Source: Bacillus sp. 2B10 (GTDB lineage: Bacteria > Pseudomonadota > Alphaproteobacteria > Sphingomonadales > Sphingomonadaceae). Taken from it: DNA of 64,000 bases. The stretch lies in NCBI GenBank assembly GCA_003946805.1, contig RPSH01000008.1, positions 54,864-118,863 on the forward strand, read 5' to 3'. The notes beneath the pieces are model-generated. The model was not told where the DNA came from and searched no databases. It saw only the letters and a list, made by a program, of their open reading frames with translations. Of this stretch, positions 52,580 to 61,436 are shown one piece after another; position 1 is the stretch's first letter; each line of letters starts with the position of its first letter. Position numbers and translations under genes: made by a program.

Positions 52580-54724
52580 ATGGACCTCGACGCAATCCAG
52601 CAGATCTTCTTCCAGGAGTGCGAGGAAGGGCTCGCCGCGATGGAGAGCAACTTCGCGGCGCTGCGTGACGGCGACCGCGATTCCGAGACGATCAACGGCG
52701 TGTTCCGCTGCGTCCATTCGATCAAGGGCGGTGCGGGCGCGTTCGGCCACGAACGGCTCCAGGCCTATACCCACCAGTATGAGACGCTGCTCGACCTGAT
52801 CCGCAACGGCACGCTGGAACTGACGCCCGCGCTGCTCGACGTGGTGGTCGGTGCGTTCGACATGCTGGCCGATCATGTCGCGGCCGCCCGCGACGGCGAC
52901 ACGCCGCCGTCCGACGGCGCGACGCTCGAACGGCTGACGGTCGCGGCCGGCGGCGATGCCGCCCCGCCGGCGGCGAAGGCGGCTGCACCCGAAGCGGCAC
53001 CGGTCGCCCAGATCTCCGACGATTTCGACGACCTGATGTCGATGCTGGGCGACGTCGCCCAGTCCGAGGACGGGGCCGATGCCGCCAATGGCTGGCGCCT
53101 GCGCTTCGCGCCGGGACCAAGGGCGTTCGATCATGGCGCCGAGCCGCTGCTGCTTCTGCGCGAACTGACGATGCTGGGCGGCAAGGTTACCGCCTGCGAC
53201 CGGGGCGAGCTGCCGACGCTGGACGCGCTGGAACCCGAATGTGGCTATCTGGTGTGGGACGTGGCGCTGCCGGCGAGCGTCGCCGAGGAGGATATCCGCG
53301 CGGTGTTCGAGTTCGGCGACCCGTCGGCGATCACCCTGACCCGCGGCGATGCCGAACCGGCGATGGCGCAGGACAGCGTCGATGCGCTGTTCGACCTGCT
53401 CGATTCGGTCGCGGCGCCCGCGGTCGTCGCCGACGAACCCGCACCGCCGCCCGCTCCGGCGCCCGCGCCGGTCGCCATCGTCGAAGCGGTCGAGGAAAAG
53501 GCCGCCCCGCGCGCCGCCGCTCCCACGCCTGCCGCCGCCCCGGCGGCGCAGACGATCCGCGTCGACCTCGACAAGCTCGACCGACTGGTCAACCTGGTCG
53601 GCGAGCTGGTCATCACGCAGGCGATGCTGGCGCAGCGGCTGGCCGAGAACCAGATGGGCGGCATTTCGGAGCTGAGCGACCTCGAACACCTGACGCGCGA
53701 GCTGCAGGAATCGACGATGGCGATCCGCGCGCAGCCGATGAAGACGGTGTTCAGCCGTGTGCCCCGCATCGTCCGCGAACTGGAGGGCGAGACCGGCAAG
53801 CGCGTCCGCCTCGAGGTCGATGGCGAGATGACCGAGGTCGACAAGACGGTGGTCGAGCGCATCGGCGAGCCGCTGACCCACCTGATCCGCAACGCCGTCG
53901 ACCACGGGCTCGAAATGCCCGACGTCCGCGTCGCCAACGGCAAGTCGGCCGAGGGCGTCGTGCGCCTGTCGGCCGCGCACCAGTCGGGCCGGATCGTCAT
54001 CACCGTGTCCGACGACGGGCAGGGGATCAACCGCGCCCGCGTGAAGGCCAAGGCGATCGAACGCGGCATCATCCTGCCCGACGCGGTGCTAAGCGAGGAG
54101 GAGATCGACAACCTGATCTTCGCGCCCGGCTTCTCGACCGCGGCGGTCGTGTCCAACGTGTCGGGCCGCGGCGTCGGCATGGACGTGGTGCGCAAGAACA
54201 TCCAGGCGCTGGGCGGCCGCATCGGCATCCAGTCGCGCGAGGGCTTCGGGTCGAGCTTCTCGCTCAGCCTGCCGCTGACGCTGGCGGTGCTGGACGGGAT
54301 GATCGTGACGGTCGGCGACCAGACCTTCGTCATTCCGCTGAGCCACATCGTCGAGAGCCTGCGCCCCGACGAGGTCGCGCTCAGCCGGCTGGGTCCCGAC
54401 GGCACCGTGCTCGACGTACGCGGCGCCTATGTGCCCGTCCTGCGGATCGCCGACTATCTCGGCATCGACGGGGCGCAGCGCAACGCGACCGATGCGGTGC
54501 TGATCGTGGTCGAGGGCGACCATGGCCAGGCCGCGCTGCTGGTCGACACGATCCAGGACCAGCGGCAGGTCGTCGTGAAGAGCCTCGAAGCGAATTACCA
54601 GGCGATCGACGGCGTGGCCGGTGCGACGATCCTCGGCGACGGGCGCGTTGCGCTGATCGCCGATGTCGACGCGCTCACCTCGCGCGGCGGGCGCTATGCC
54701 GGCCGTTCGGCATTGGCCGCATGA
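52580..54724 (+). CDS. cheA: chemotaxis histidine kinase CheA
   Basis: 714 residues. HPt domain with the phosphorylated His46 in CVHSIKGGAGAFGH, a variable P2 linker, dimerisation helix region (LDKLDRLVNLVGELVITQAM), HATPase domain with LTHLIRNAVDHGLEMP (N box), VSDDGQGI, GRGVGMDVVRKN, and a C-terminal CheW-like domain. It phosphorylates CheY and CheB in response to receptors. Linker between about 285 and 330 is rich in Pro and Ala. Confidence 0.96.
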   Translation: MDLDAIQQIFFQECEEGLAAMESNFAALRDGDRDSETINGVFRCVHSIKGGAGAFGHERLQAYTHQYETLLDLIRNGTLELTPALLDVVVGAFDMLADHVAAARDGDTPPSDGATLERLTVAAGGDAAPPAAKAAAPEAAPVAQISDDFDDLMSMLGDVAQSEDGADAANGWRLRFAPGPRAFDHGAEPLLLLRELTMLGGKVTACDRGELPTLDALEPECGYLVWDVALPASVAEEDIRAVFEFGDPSAITLTRGDAEPAMAQDSVDALFDLLDSVAAPAVVADEPAPPPAPAPAPVAIVEAVEEKAAPRAAAPTPAAAPAAQTIRVDLDKLDRLVNLVGELVITQAMLAQRLAENQMGGISELSDLEHLTRELQESTMAIRAQPMKTVFSRVPRIVRELEGETGKRVRLEVDGEMTEVDKTVVERIGEPLTHLIRNAVDHGLEMPDVRVANGKSAEGVVRLSAAHQSGRIVITVSDDGQGINRARVKAKAIERGIILPDAVLSEEEIDNLIFAPGFSTAAVVSNVSGRGVGMDVVRKNIQALGGRIGIQSREGFGSSFSLSLPLTLAVLDGMIVTVGDQTFVIPLSHIVESLRPDEVALSRLGPDGTVLDVRGAYVPVLRIADYLGIDGAQRNATDAVLIVVEGDHGQAALLVDTIQDQRQVVVKSLEANYQAIDGVAGATILGDGRVALIADVDALTSRGGRYAGRSALAA

Positions 54725-55584
54725 GCCGCTCCGCCGCCCTCGATGACAGCCGCGCGCGCGAATTCGACTTTCGCGCCGCGGACCACCGCGCGATCGCCGC
54801 GCTGGTGTATGACGAGGTCGGCATCCTCCTGCCCGACGGCAAGGCGCAGCTGGTCTATGGCCGGATCGCGCCGCGCGTCCGCGCCTGCGGCCTCGGCAGC
54901 TTCGCCGACTATGTCACGCTGATCGGTCGCGATACGGTGGAGCGGGCGCGCGCGATCGATGCGCTGACGACCAACCACACCAGCTTCTTTCGCGAAAACC
55001 ATCATTTCGAGGATTTCGTCGACCGCATATGGCCGGCGCTGGTCGACCGCGTCGCCGGGGGCGGGCGGGTACGGCTGTGGTCGGCGGCGTGTTCGAGCGG
55101 CGAAGAACCCTATTCGTGGCTGATGGCGATGTTCGGCGCCGATCGCAGCACGGCGCAGCGCTTGCTGAAGGGCGACCTGAAGATGCTGGCGACCGACGTG
55201 TCGCCCAGCGTCCTCGCGACCGCGCGCGCCGGGCAGTATTCGAAGGAAACGATGCGGACGATCCCCGCATCGCTCCGCGCGGCATGGACCCGGGGGGAGG
55301 GCGACGACCTGGTCGTCGATCCGGTGCTGCGCGACGCGATCGCGTTCCGGCCGCTCAACCTGCTCGGCGACTGGCCGATCAAGGGGCGGTTCGACACGAT
55401 CTTCTGTCGCAACGTCATGATCTATTTCGACGAGCCGACGAAGGAGCGCCTCCTGGCGCGGCTCGCCGACCGGCTGGAGGTGGGGGGCATGCTGTATATC
55501 GGGCATTCGGAGCGGTTGATCGGTGCGGTGCAGGGCAAGTTCCGCAGCATCGGCCGGACCGCGTACCAGAAGGTCGCCGCATGA
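54721..55584 (+). CDS. cheR: chemotaxis protein methyltransferase CheR
   Basis: 287 residues. DALTTNHTSFFRENHHFEDF, RLWSAACSSGEEPYSWLMAM (AdoMet site) and DTIFCRNVMIYFD are the CheR motifs. It methylates receptor glutamates using AdoMet. It starts within the CheA stop (ATGA) and overlaps CheB in the same way. Confidence 0.96.
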   Translation: MSRSAALDDSRAREFDFRAADHRAIAALVYDEVGILLPDGKAQLVYGRIAPRVRACGLGSFADYVTLIGRDTVERARAIDALTTNHTSFFRENHHFEDFVDRIWPALVDRVAGGGRVRLWSAACSSGEEPYSWLMAMFGADRSTAQRLLKGDLKMLATDVSPSVLATARAGQYSKETMRTIPASLRAAWTRGEGDDLVVDPVLRDAIAFRPLNLLGDWPIKGRFDTIFCRNVMIYFDEPTKERLLARLADRLEVGGMLYIGHSERLIGAVQGKFRSIGRTAYQKVAA

Positions 55585-56618
55585 GCGTCCGCACGCTGAT
55601 CGTCGACGATTCGCTGGCGATGCAGGCGATCATCCGCCGCCGGCTGCTCGCCGATCCGGGGATCGAGGTCGTCGGCACCGCCGCCAGCGCCGACGAGGCG
55701 CGGGCGCAGATCAAGGCGCTCGACCCCGATGTCGTGACGCTCGACATCGAGATGCCGGGGATGAGCGGGCTCGACTTCCTCGAACGGCTGATGCGGCTGC
55801 GCCCGACGCCGGTCGTCATGCTCTCGACGCTGACCGCGCAAGGGGCGGAGGCCAGCCTGACCGCGCTGGAGCGCGGCGCATTCGACTGTTTCGACAAGAA
55901 GCGCCTGATGGGCGGGGCCGATCAGGCCGGTACCATCGAGCTGAACGATCTGGTGCGCGCCGCCGCCACGTCGCGGCCTGCCGCCCGCAGCACCCCGATA
56001 CGTACCGCGGCACCGGTGCAGGAGCGGGCGAGCTATACCCCGCGGCCCGGCGCGATGATCGCGATCGGCGCATCGACCGGCGGGGTCGAGGCGCTGATCG
56101 AACTGCTTTCGACCTTTCCCGCCAACTGTCCGCCGACGGTGATCGTGCAGCACATGCCGGCGACCTTCACCCCCAGCTTCGCCGCGCGCCTCAACCGGCT
56201 GTGCGCGCCTGCCGTCGAGGAAGCGCGCCCCGGCGCGATCCTGGCGGTGGGCAAAGTCTATCTGGCGCCCGGCGGCGAACGGCACCTGGAACTGGGCGGC
56301 GCGGGCGATCGTCGCCATTGCCGGCTGGTCGAGGCCGACAAGATCAACGGGCATCGCCCCTCGGTCGACCGGCTGTTCCATTCGGTCGCGCGGCTGGCGG
56401 GCGGCGATGCGACCGCTGCGATCCTGACCGGCATGGGCTGCGACGGGGCGGAGGGGATGAAGGCGATGCGCGCCGCAGGGTCGATGACCTTCGGCCAGGA
56501 CAAGGCGACCAGCGTCGTCTACGGCATGCCCGCGATCGCGCATCAGATCGGCGCGGTCGCCGAACAGCTGCCGCTGCGCCGCATCGCCGCCCGGCTGTTG
56601 CAGGAATGTGCCGCATGA
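55581..56618 (+). CDS. cheB: chemotaxis response regulator / protein-glutamate methylesterase CheB
   Basis: 345 residues. Receiver domain with phosphoacceptor in TLDIEMPGMSG; methylesterase domain has the catalytic serine in IGASTGG, histidine in VQHMP and aspartate in GMGCDGAEGM, all intact. It removes methyl groups from receptors. Overlaps CheR and CheD by 4 bases. Contrast with the second CheB-like protein at 58051. Confidence 0.95.
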   Translation: MSVRTLIVDDSLAMQAIIRRRLLADPGIEVVGTAASADEARAQIKALDPDVVTLDIEMPGMSGLDFLERLMRLRPTPVVMLSTLTAQGAEASLTALERGAFDCFDKKRLMGGADQAGTIELNDLVRAAATSRPAARSTPIRTAAPVQERASYTPRPGAMIAIGASTGGVEALIELLSTFPANCPPTVIVQHMPATFTPSFAARLNRLCAPAVEEARPGAILAVGKVYLAPGGERHLELGGAGDRRHCRLVEADKINGHRPSVDRLFHSVARLAGGDATAAILTGMGCDGAEGMKAMRAAGSMTFGQDKATSVVYGMPAIAHQIGAVAEQLPLRRIAARLLQECAA

Positions 56619-57160
56619 CGACCTTCGCTCACCGCGACGGCCTGCGTCGACGGACCGTCGCGCAGGGCGAGACGCAGGTCAGCCACGAACCCGATGTCGT
56701 GCTGACGACCGTGCTGGGCAGTTGCGTCGCGGCCTGCTTCTACGATCCGGTCGCACAGATCGGCGGCATCAACCATTATCTGCTGGCCGACGGCACCGCG
56801 ACCGACGCCGCATCGATGCAGCGTTACGGCGTCTACGCGATGGAGGTGCTGATCAACGCGATGCTGGCGGGCGGTGCCGCCCGGTCGCGGTTGCGTGCAC
56901 GGATTTTCGGCGGTGCAACGATGCGTGAAGGATTTCGCGATATCGGTGGTGCCAACATCGCCTTCGCCCGTACTTTCCTGCGCGAGGAACGGATCGCGCT
57001 GGTCGGGGAGGATGTGGGGGGCACGAGCGCGCGGCGCGTGGAATTTCGCGCGGCGGTGGGACTGGCACGGTGCCGGTCGGTGACCGAGGCGGCACCGCCG
57101 ATCGTCGTGCGCCGGCCCCCGCCGCCGCCCGCCGCCGTCGGCGACGTGGAATTTTTTTGA
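56615..57160 (+). CDS. cheD: chemoreceptor glutamine deamidase CheD
   Basis: 181 residues with the deamidase pattern VLTTVLGSCVAACFYDP (catalytic cysteine) and GGINHYLL (histidine). It deamidates receptor glutamines. The C-terminal tail is proline-rich (RRPPPPPAA) and ends DVEFF. Confidence 0.94.
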   Translation: MTTFAHRDGLRRRTVAQGETQVSHEPDVVLTTVLGSCVAACFYDPVAQIGGINHYLLADGTATDAASMQRYGVYAMEVLINAMLAGGAARSRLRARIFGGATMREGFRDIGGANIAFARTFLREERIALVGEDVGGTSARRVEFRAAVGLARCRSVTEAAPPIVVRRPPPPPAAVGDVEFF

Positions 57161-57192
57161 TGACCGAATTCGTACCGAGGGGACCTCTAACC

Positions 57193-57555
57193 GTGGCAAA
57201 GACGATCATGACCGTCGACGATTCGCCCAGCATGCGGATGTTGTTGCGGGTCGCGCTCAACGATCTGGGATACAGCGTCGTGGAGGCCGAGGACGGCGTC
57301 CATGCGCTGGAAAAGCTCGACGGGTTCCAGCCTGACCTGCTGATTACCGACATCAACATGCCGCGCATGGACGGGTTCGGCCTGATTTCGGAGGTTCGCG
57401 GGCAGGGGCGCCGCAGCCTGCCGATCCTGGTGCTGACCACCGAAAGCTCGGACGAGAAGAAACAGCGCGCGCGCGACGCCGGTGCCACCGGCTGGATCGT
57501 GAAACCCTTCCATCCCGAAAAGCTGGCCGCCGCCATCCGGCGCGTCCTGCACTGA
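57193..57555 (+). CDS. cheY: chemotaxis response regulator CheY
   Basis: 120 residues from a GTG start (MAKTIMTVDDSPSMRM). Receiver features: DDS near the start, the phosphorylated aspartate in ITDINMPRMDG, TTESS and lysine in WIVKPF. It switches flagellar rotation when phosphorylated by CheA. An in-frame ATG at 57160 would add 11 residues; the start at 57193 follows GAGGGG and matches family N-termini. Confidence 0.94.
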   Translation: MAKTIMTVDDSPSMRMLLRVALNDLGYSVVEAEDGVHALEKLDGFQPDLLITDINMPRMDGFGLISEVRGQGRRSLPILVLTTESSDEKKQRARDAGATGWIVKPFHPEKLAAAIRRVLH

Positions 57556-57578
57556 TCCGACCGCCCGAGGAACCGACC

Positions 57579-58016
57579 ATGTCCCGCCAACTCATCACCT
57601 TCCAGCTCGGCGACCAGATCCTGGGCGTCGACATCATGGCGATCCGCGAGATCCGCGCGTGGTCGCCGGCCACCCCGCTGCCCAATGTTCCGCCCTATGT
57701 CCGCGGCGTCGTGAACCTGCGCGGCGTCGTGCTGCCGGTGTTCGACCTGCGCCACCGGCTGAACTGGGGCCTGACCGATCCGTCGGCGCGCCACGTCATC
57801 ATCGTGGTGCGGATCGGCGAGCAGTTGCAGGGAATCATCGTCGACGCGGTGAACGACATCGTGTCGGTCCATCCCGACGCGATGCAGCCGGTGCCCGACA
57901 TGGGCGACACCGAAGCGTCGCGCTTCCTCGACGGCCTTGCGACGATCGACAACCGGATGATCCTGGTGCTGGCGCTCGACCGTCTGGTCGACCAGCCGAT
58001 CGCCGAAGCAGCCTGA
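57579..58016 (+). CDS. cheW: chemotaxis coupling protein CheW
   Basis: 145 residues. LITFQLGDQILGVDIMAIRE, NVPPYVRGVVNLRGVVLPVF and ATIDNRMILVLALDRLV fit the CheW fold, which links receptors to CheA. It lies 23 bases after CheY. Confidence 0.95.
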   Translation: MSRQLITFQLGDQILGVDIMAIREIRAWSPATPLPNVPPYVRGVVNLRGVVLPVFDLRHRLNWGLTDPSARHVIIVVRIGEQLQGIIVDAVNDIVSVHPDAMQPVPDMGDTEASRFLDGLATIDNRMILVLALDRLVDQPIAEAA

Positions 58017-58050
58017 CGTACCGCGTAACAGTTTTAGGGACTATCACATC

Positions 58051-59052
58051 ATGCCCAGCACCAAGGTTCTCGTCGTCGACGACTCGTTGACCATGCGAGC
58101 GCTGATCTCCGGCGCGCTCGAGCGAATTCCGGGGGTCGAGGTCGTCGGGCTGGCCGATGGCGCGGCCGAGGCGCGATCGATGGTCGCGTCGCTCAAGCCG
58201 CATGTCATGACGCTCGACGTCGAGATGCCCGGCATGAGCGGCATCGAATATCTGGCAGAGATCATGGAATCGAAGCCGATGCCGGTCATCATGTTCTCCA
58301 CCCGCACCACAGACGGCGCGGGCGAGACGATCGAGGCGCTGCGGCTGGGCGCGATCGACTGCCTGCCCAAGCCGCGCGTCGCCGCGCCGGCCGAGCTGAA
58401 CGCGATCATCGCCAAGCTGGGCAAGCGCATCAAGTCGGCCCGCAACGCGCCGATGAAGGGGGCCAGGAAAACCACCTCCGCCGCACGGCCGATCGACTGG
58501 AACGGTCGCCTGCTGGTCGTCGGCGGCGATGCGTCGAGCACCGCGTCACTGTTCAACCTGTTCGGCGAATTTCCGGCCAACTGCCCGCCGACCATCGTCG
58601 TCCAGCACCTCGGCCCCGGCTTGGTCGAGGGCATGGTCGCCAAGCTCGGTTCGCAGGTCGCGCCGAAGGTCGTCGTCGCGCAGGACGGCATGGCGATCGA
58701 ACAGGGCACGATCTATTTCGCGCCGCAGGGCGACCATCACCTCGTCATCGACGCCTGGCCCTCGGGCAAGCTGCGCCTGCTGGCACGCGATCCGGTGGCG
58801 GGCGAGCGTCCGTCGATCTCGCTGCTGTTCGCCGCCGCCGCCAAGGCGGCCGGATCGAACGCGGCCGGCGTGCTGCTGATCGACGGCAGCGAGGATGGCG
58901 GCGGCGGGCTGAAGGCGATGCTGGGCGCGGGCGGCTATGCCTTTTCCCCGGCCGAGAGCGGTGGCGGCCACACGCTGGCGCGCGGCATGGTGACGCAGCC
59001 GGTGGCGGCCGACGGCCTTGCCGCCGGCATCCTGAAACTGTGCTCGAAATGA
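58051..59052 (+). CDS. CheB-like protein with altered catalytic serine
   Basis: 333 residues. N-terminal receiver with phosphoacceptor in TLDVEMPGMSGIEYL and a CheB-like methylesterase domain. Where CheB has I-G-A-S-T-G-G, this protein reads VVGGDASST, so the nucleophile serine is Asp160 (codon 58528-58530). The histidine (VVQHL) and aspartate (GSEDG) of the triad remain. It probably cannot demethylate receptors; it may act as a binding or regulatory partner. Follows CheW by 34 bases and overlaps the next gene by ATGA. Confidence 0.9.
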   Translation: MPSTKVLVVDDSLTMRALISGALERIPGVEVVGLADGAAEARSMVASLKPHVMTLDVEMPGMSGIEYLAEIMESKPMPVIMFSTRTTDGAGETIEALRLGAIDCLPKPRVAAPAELNAIIAKLGKRIKSARNAPMKGARKTTSAARPIDWNGRLLVVGGDASSTASLFNLFGEFPANCPPTIVVQHLGPGLVEGMVAKLGSQVAPKVVVAQDGMAIEQGTIYFAPQGDHHLVIDAWPSGKLRLLARDPVAGERPSISLLFAAAAKAAGSNAAGVLLIDGSEDGGGGLKAMLGAGGYAFSPAESGGGHTLARGMVTQPVAADGLAAGILKLCSK

Positions 59053-59330
59053 GCGCGCTGGCCATGCAGCCGCTGCCACCGCCCGCGCTGGGCGAGGCGA
59101 TGGCGGGGGAGCTGGAGCGCGCATCGCGGATGCTCGGCGACCTCGCCTTCGAACTGGGCAGCGACGAAGCGACGCTGCGCCGGCATTTGACCGGGTTGCA
59201 GTCGATCGATCACGTCACGCAGATCCTGCTCAACCTCGCCACCGTGCTGCGCGCGGGCGAGGGGGCGGACCAGCTGGCCGGGGTAACGCTGGAGGATCTG
59301 GCGGCGCGGTTGCGGGCGAGCCTGAACTGA
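59049..59330 (+). CDS. small helical protein ending the chemotaxis operon
   Basis: 93 residues, predicted helical: LGEAMAGELERASRMLGDLA, SDEATLRRHLTGLQSIDHVT, QILLNLATVLRAGEGADQL. Starts at 59049 overlapping the CheB-like stop (ATGA). No family recognised; its place suggests a chemotaxis-related role, possibly phosphatase or scaffold, unproven. Confidence 0.7.
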   Translation: MSALAMQPLPPPALGEAMAGELERASRMLGDLAFELGSDEATLRRHLTGLQSIDHVTQILLNLATVLRAGEGADQLAGVTLEDLAARLRASLN

Positions 59331-59888
59331 CTGGTGCCCCACAATGAACAAAGATGGGCACTCAGATCATTGGCAAATTCAACTGACCCGGAGATAGCAC
59401 CGGCAATCCAAGCTCAACCCGCATTTACAGGCTGGACGTAATTCACGTTGGCTTGACGACATCGACCCAAAAGTGGACGTTCAGGTCGCCCCGCTCGCTT
59501 CCCAGCTTCGGTCGTTCATTCATGTTCGCCCGACGCCTCGACCAGCGATGGTGAAATTGGCGAGAAGTGGGACTTTCCTGCCATTCGGGAGCGGATGTCA
59601 AACGACTTGTCGTGTCAGAAGCCGACGTTCAGCGCTAGTCCGACCGGCATCGCAGGACGACATGGCCGGCCTTCAGTTTCTAATGCACAGTTCGGAAGCT
59701 ATCGTTCGATCAGTCATCTTAGGAAGGAGTTTTGGCTGTTTCGTCCCTTCTATCCAAGAGGGTGAGCTTCGCGAAGCTATGAGGCCGGTGGTGGTCGCCA
59801 CCCTCGCTAGGGTCACTCGCCACTTCAACATGATGCACGATTGTGCCACCATTCTTGCAGGGGCGGAATAATTGGGGGAAGCTGATAG
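59331..59888. other. gene-poor, lower-GC left flank of the accessory operon
   Basis: 558 bases after the chemotaxis operon with no convincing gene. Open frames on both strands (59473-59871 plus; 59719-60012 minus) have no recognisable domain and unlike-neighbour residue use. Composition drops abruptly here, so this is probably the decayed left flank of an acquired segment. GGGGGAAG at 59874-59881 is the ribosome binding site of the next gene. Confidence 0.5.
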
Positions 59889-60770
59889 GTGGCCTGGCGA
59901 CGATTGCCAGTACGGCGTTCGACATTCGAAACGCGGGGACGCTTGCGTATACCGGGATTGGCAGGAAGCCCGTTTGAGATTGCAACGGGCGGTTCCTATA
60001 CTCGACCACCAAGCGATCTGCTGGTCCAGATCAAGGCAGGCCTGCCGGTGGCGATCTTCGCCCTCGAATATGCATCCGGCCGAATTGCCAAATTATGGCC
60101 CCGCTACAGCAAGGCGATCGAACATGATGGGCGGAGCTTTCGCGTAATGGCAGCATTGAGCGCCGCCGAGGTCAGCGCTGCCTGCGCACTGCTGGCGCGA
60201 GCCCATCCGCAAGGTGCGTCGCGGCACGGCATGCTGATATCCCTGTATGAGGAATTTACAGATGGTTCGCGCGCCTTGGTCGGCGTCACGCAGCTTGGTG
60301 AGTATTTTCACACGCATTTCCCCGGCCGGGCCCAGTTCGGGCGGCCGATTCTCGGCAAGGGTTATGCGGCGATCACACGCGGCGATGTCGTGAAGTCGAT
60401 TCCGATTACGGCAGCCAAGCGATTCGCGCTTCGCAAGAAGGACCGCTGCAACGGTCTGGGAGAAATCCTTGCCCGCGAAGCGCTGGTTGTTGCCGGCAAT
60501 TATCGCTGGCCACCGGCCGGTGTCGTTGAGGTAAGCCGGCATATGGCTGCGAGGAAATTCTTCGACACCTGTTGTGGAACTTCACGTGACTTTTTATCTC
60601 GTTCAGGATATGTTCCAGTCCCGCTCGCAAAATGGCTTCGTCATGGCATCCTCAATCACCGCATTGCAGTTGAGCTTACCGATCGACCTGTGCCAGGATA
60701 TTATTATGCCGACGTCCGCAGCGCCGAAAGACCCGCCTCGATCAAACGAGCCCTCGAAGCCCTCGAGTGA
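59889..60770 (+). CDS. GNAT-like acetyltransferase-fold protein
   Basis: 293 residues from a GTG start with GGGGGAAG 7 bases upstream. Residues about 165-200 contain AAKRFALRKKDRCNGLGEIL; the RCNGLG fits the Q/R-x-x-G-x-G acetyl-CoA motif of GNAT proteins, and VSRHMAARKFFDT with FLSRSGYVPV fits the end of that fold. The N-terminal 35 or so residues may not be real. Substrate unknown. It is the first gene of a five-gene operon of unusual makeup; the downstream ASCH gene start overlaps its end by 65 bases. Confidence 0.55.
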   Translation: MAWRRLPVRRSTFETRGRLRIPGLAGSPFEIATGGSYTRPPSDLLVQIKAGLPVAIFALEYASGRIAKLWPRYSKAIEHDGRSFRVMAALSAAEVSAACALLARAHPQGASRHGMLISLYEEFTDGSRALVGVTQLGEYFHTHFPGRAQFGRPILGKGYAAITRGDVVKSIPITAAKRFALRKKDRCNGLGEILAREALVVAGNYRWPPAGVVEVSRHMAARKFFDTCCGTSRDFLSRSGYVPVPLAKWLRHGILNHRIAVELTDRPVPGYYYADVRSAERPASIKRALEALE

Positions 60771-61125
60771 CCGGTTGTTCGTGCCGCTGTCGAGCGATCC
60801 GTTCGCTTGGTTTAGCTCAGGAAAAAAGACCTGGGAACTGCGCAAGCGCGGACGTCAATATACCTGCAGTCATGTGCGGCGCGGTCGGGATGTCGAGTTG
60901 CGGCGAGGCTATACCGATGCCGAATCGGCGCTATGGGGCGAGATCATCGAGGTTCTCGAGGCCGACAGCATCGAAGCTTTCTTCAAATGCGTGCACTGGC
61001 ACGCGGTGTTGCCCGAAAGCGGCTCGCTCGACGAGGCGATTGCGGATGCACGCCGCATCCTGAATATCGACAAAGGGGAGGATGCCCCGGTGCTGGGTTT
61101 CAAGGTCGAGCTTGCCCGTCCGTGA
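60706..61125 (+). CDS. ASCH-domain protein 1
   Basis: 139 residues from ATG 60706 (AGGA 7 bases upstream). The ASCH pattern is LFVPLSSDPFAWFSSGKKTW, ELRKRGRQY and WGEIIEVLEADSIEAFF. ASCH domains have a PUA-like fold and act on RNA or modified nucleosides; E. coli YqfB is an ASCH-type N4-acetylcytidine amidohydrolase. The domain itself begins near residue 24 and an in-frame TTG at 60775, just after the previous stop, is an alternative start. Confidence 0.7.
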   Translation: MPTSAAPKDPPRSNEPSKPSSDRLFVPLSSDPFAWFSSGKKTWELRKRGRQYTCSHVRRGRDVELRRGYTDAESALWGEIIEVLEADSIEAFFKCVHWHAVLPESGSLDEAIADARRILNIDKGEDAPVLGFKVELARP

Positions 61126-61436
61126 AGCGGATCGGCCTAAAGTCAGCCTATTTTCCACTAGTCGCCAATGGCCAGAAGCGATCGACGATTCGTGCTGGCG
61201 CGAAGACTGATTTGGTCGGCCCGGCGATGCTCGTCGCGGGATCGCAGTCGATCGCGATCGCGATTTCCGAGGTGGTGGTGAAGCCCTATGCAGCACTGAC
61301 CGAGGACGATGCGCGTCTCGACGGGTTCGCCAGCCTTGCGGAACTGATCGCGGCGCTCGAAAGTTTCTACCCTTATCTTGGACCTGCCGATCCGGTCAGC
61401 ATCCTGCATTTCGAGCCGATGGAAATAACGCGATGA
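61122..61436 (+). CDS. ASCH-domain protein 2
   Basis: 104 residues with a GTG start overlapping the previous stop (GTGA). LKSAYFPLVANGQKRSTIRA, GAKTDLVGPAMLVAG and LTEDDARLDGFASLAEL match the second kind of ASCH domain (I-K-x-x-Y...G-x-K-x-x-T-I-R). It differs in sequence from the first ASCH protein, so this is not a recent duplicate. The stop overlaps the next start by 4 bases. Confidence 0.8.
   Translation: MKRIGLKSAYFPLVANGQKRSTIRAGAKTDLVGPAMLVAGSQSIAIAISEVVVKPYAALTEDDARLDGFASLAELIAALESFYPYLGPADPVSILHFEPMEITR

Noticed and set aside
50681..53980. Very long open frame on the minus strand
   Set aside because: It runs antisense to the MCP, STAS and CheA genes, whose frames contain complete families; it is a GC-rich shadow.
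59473..59871. Plus-strand frame left of the accessory operon
   Set aside because: No start signal, no domain, residue use unlike real genes in this window.
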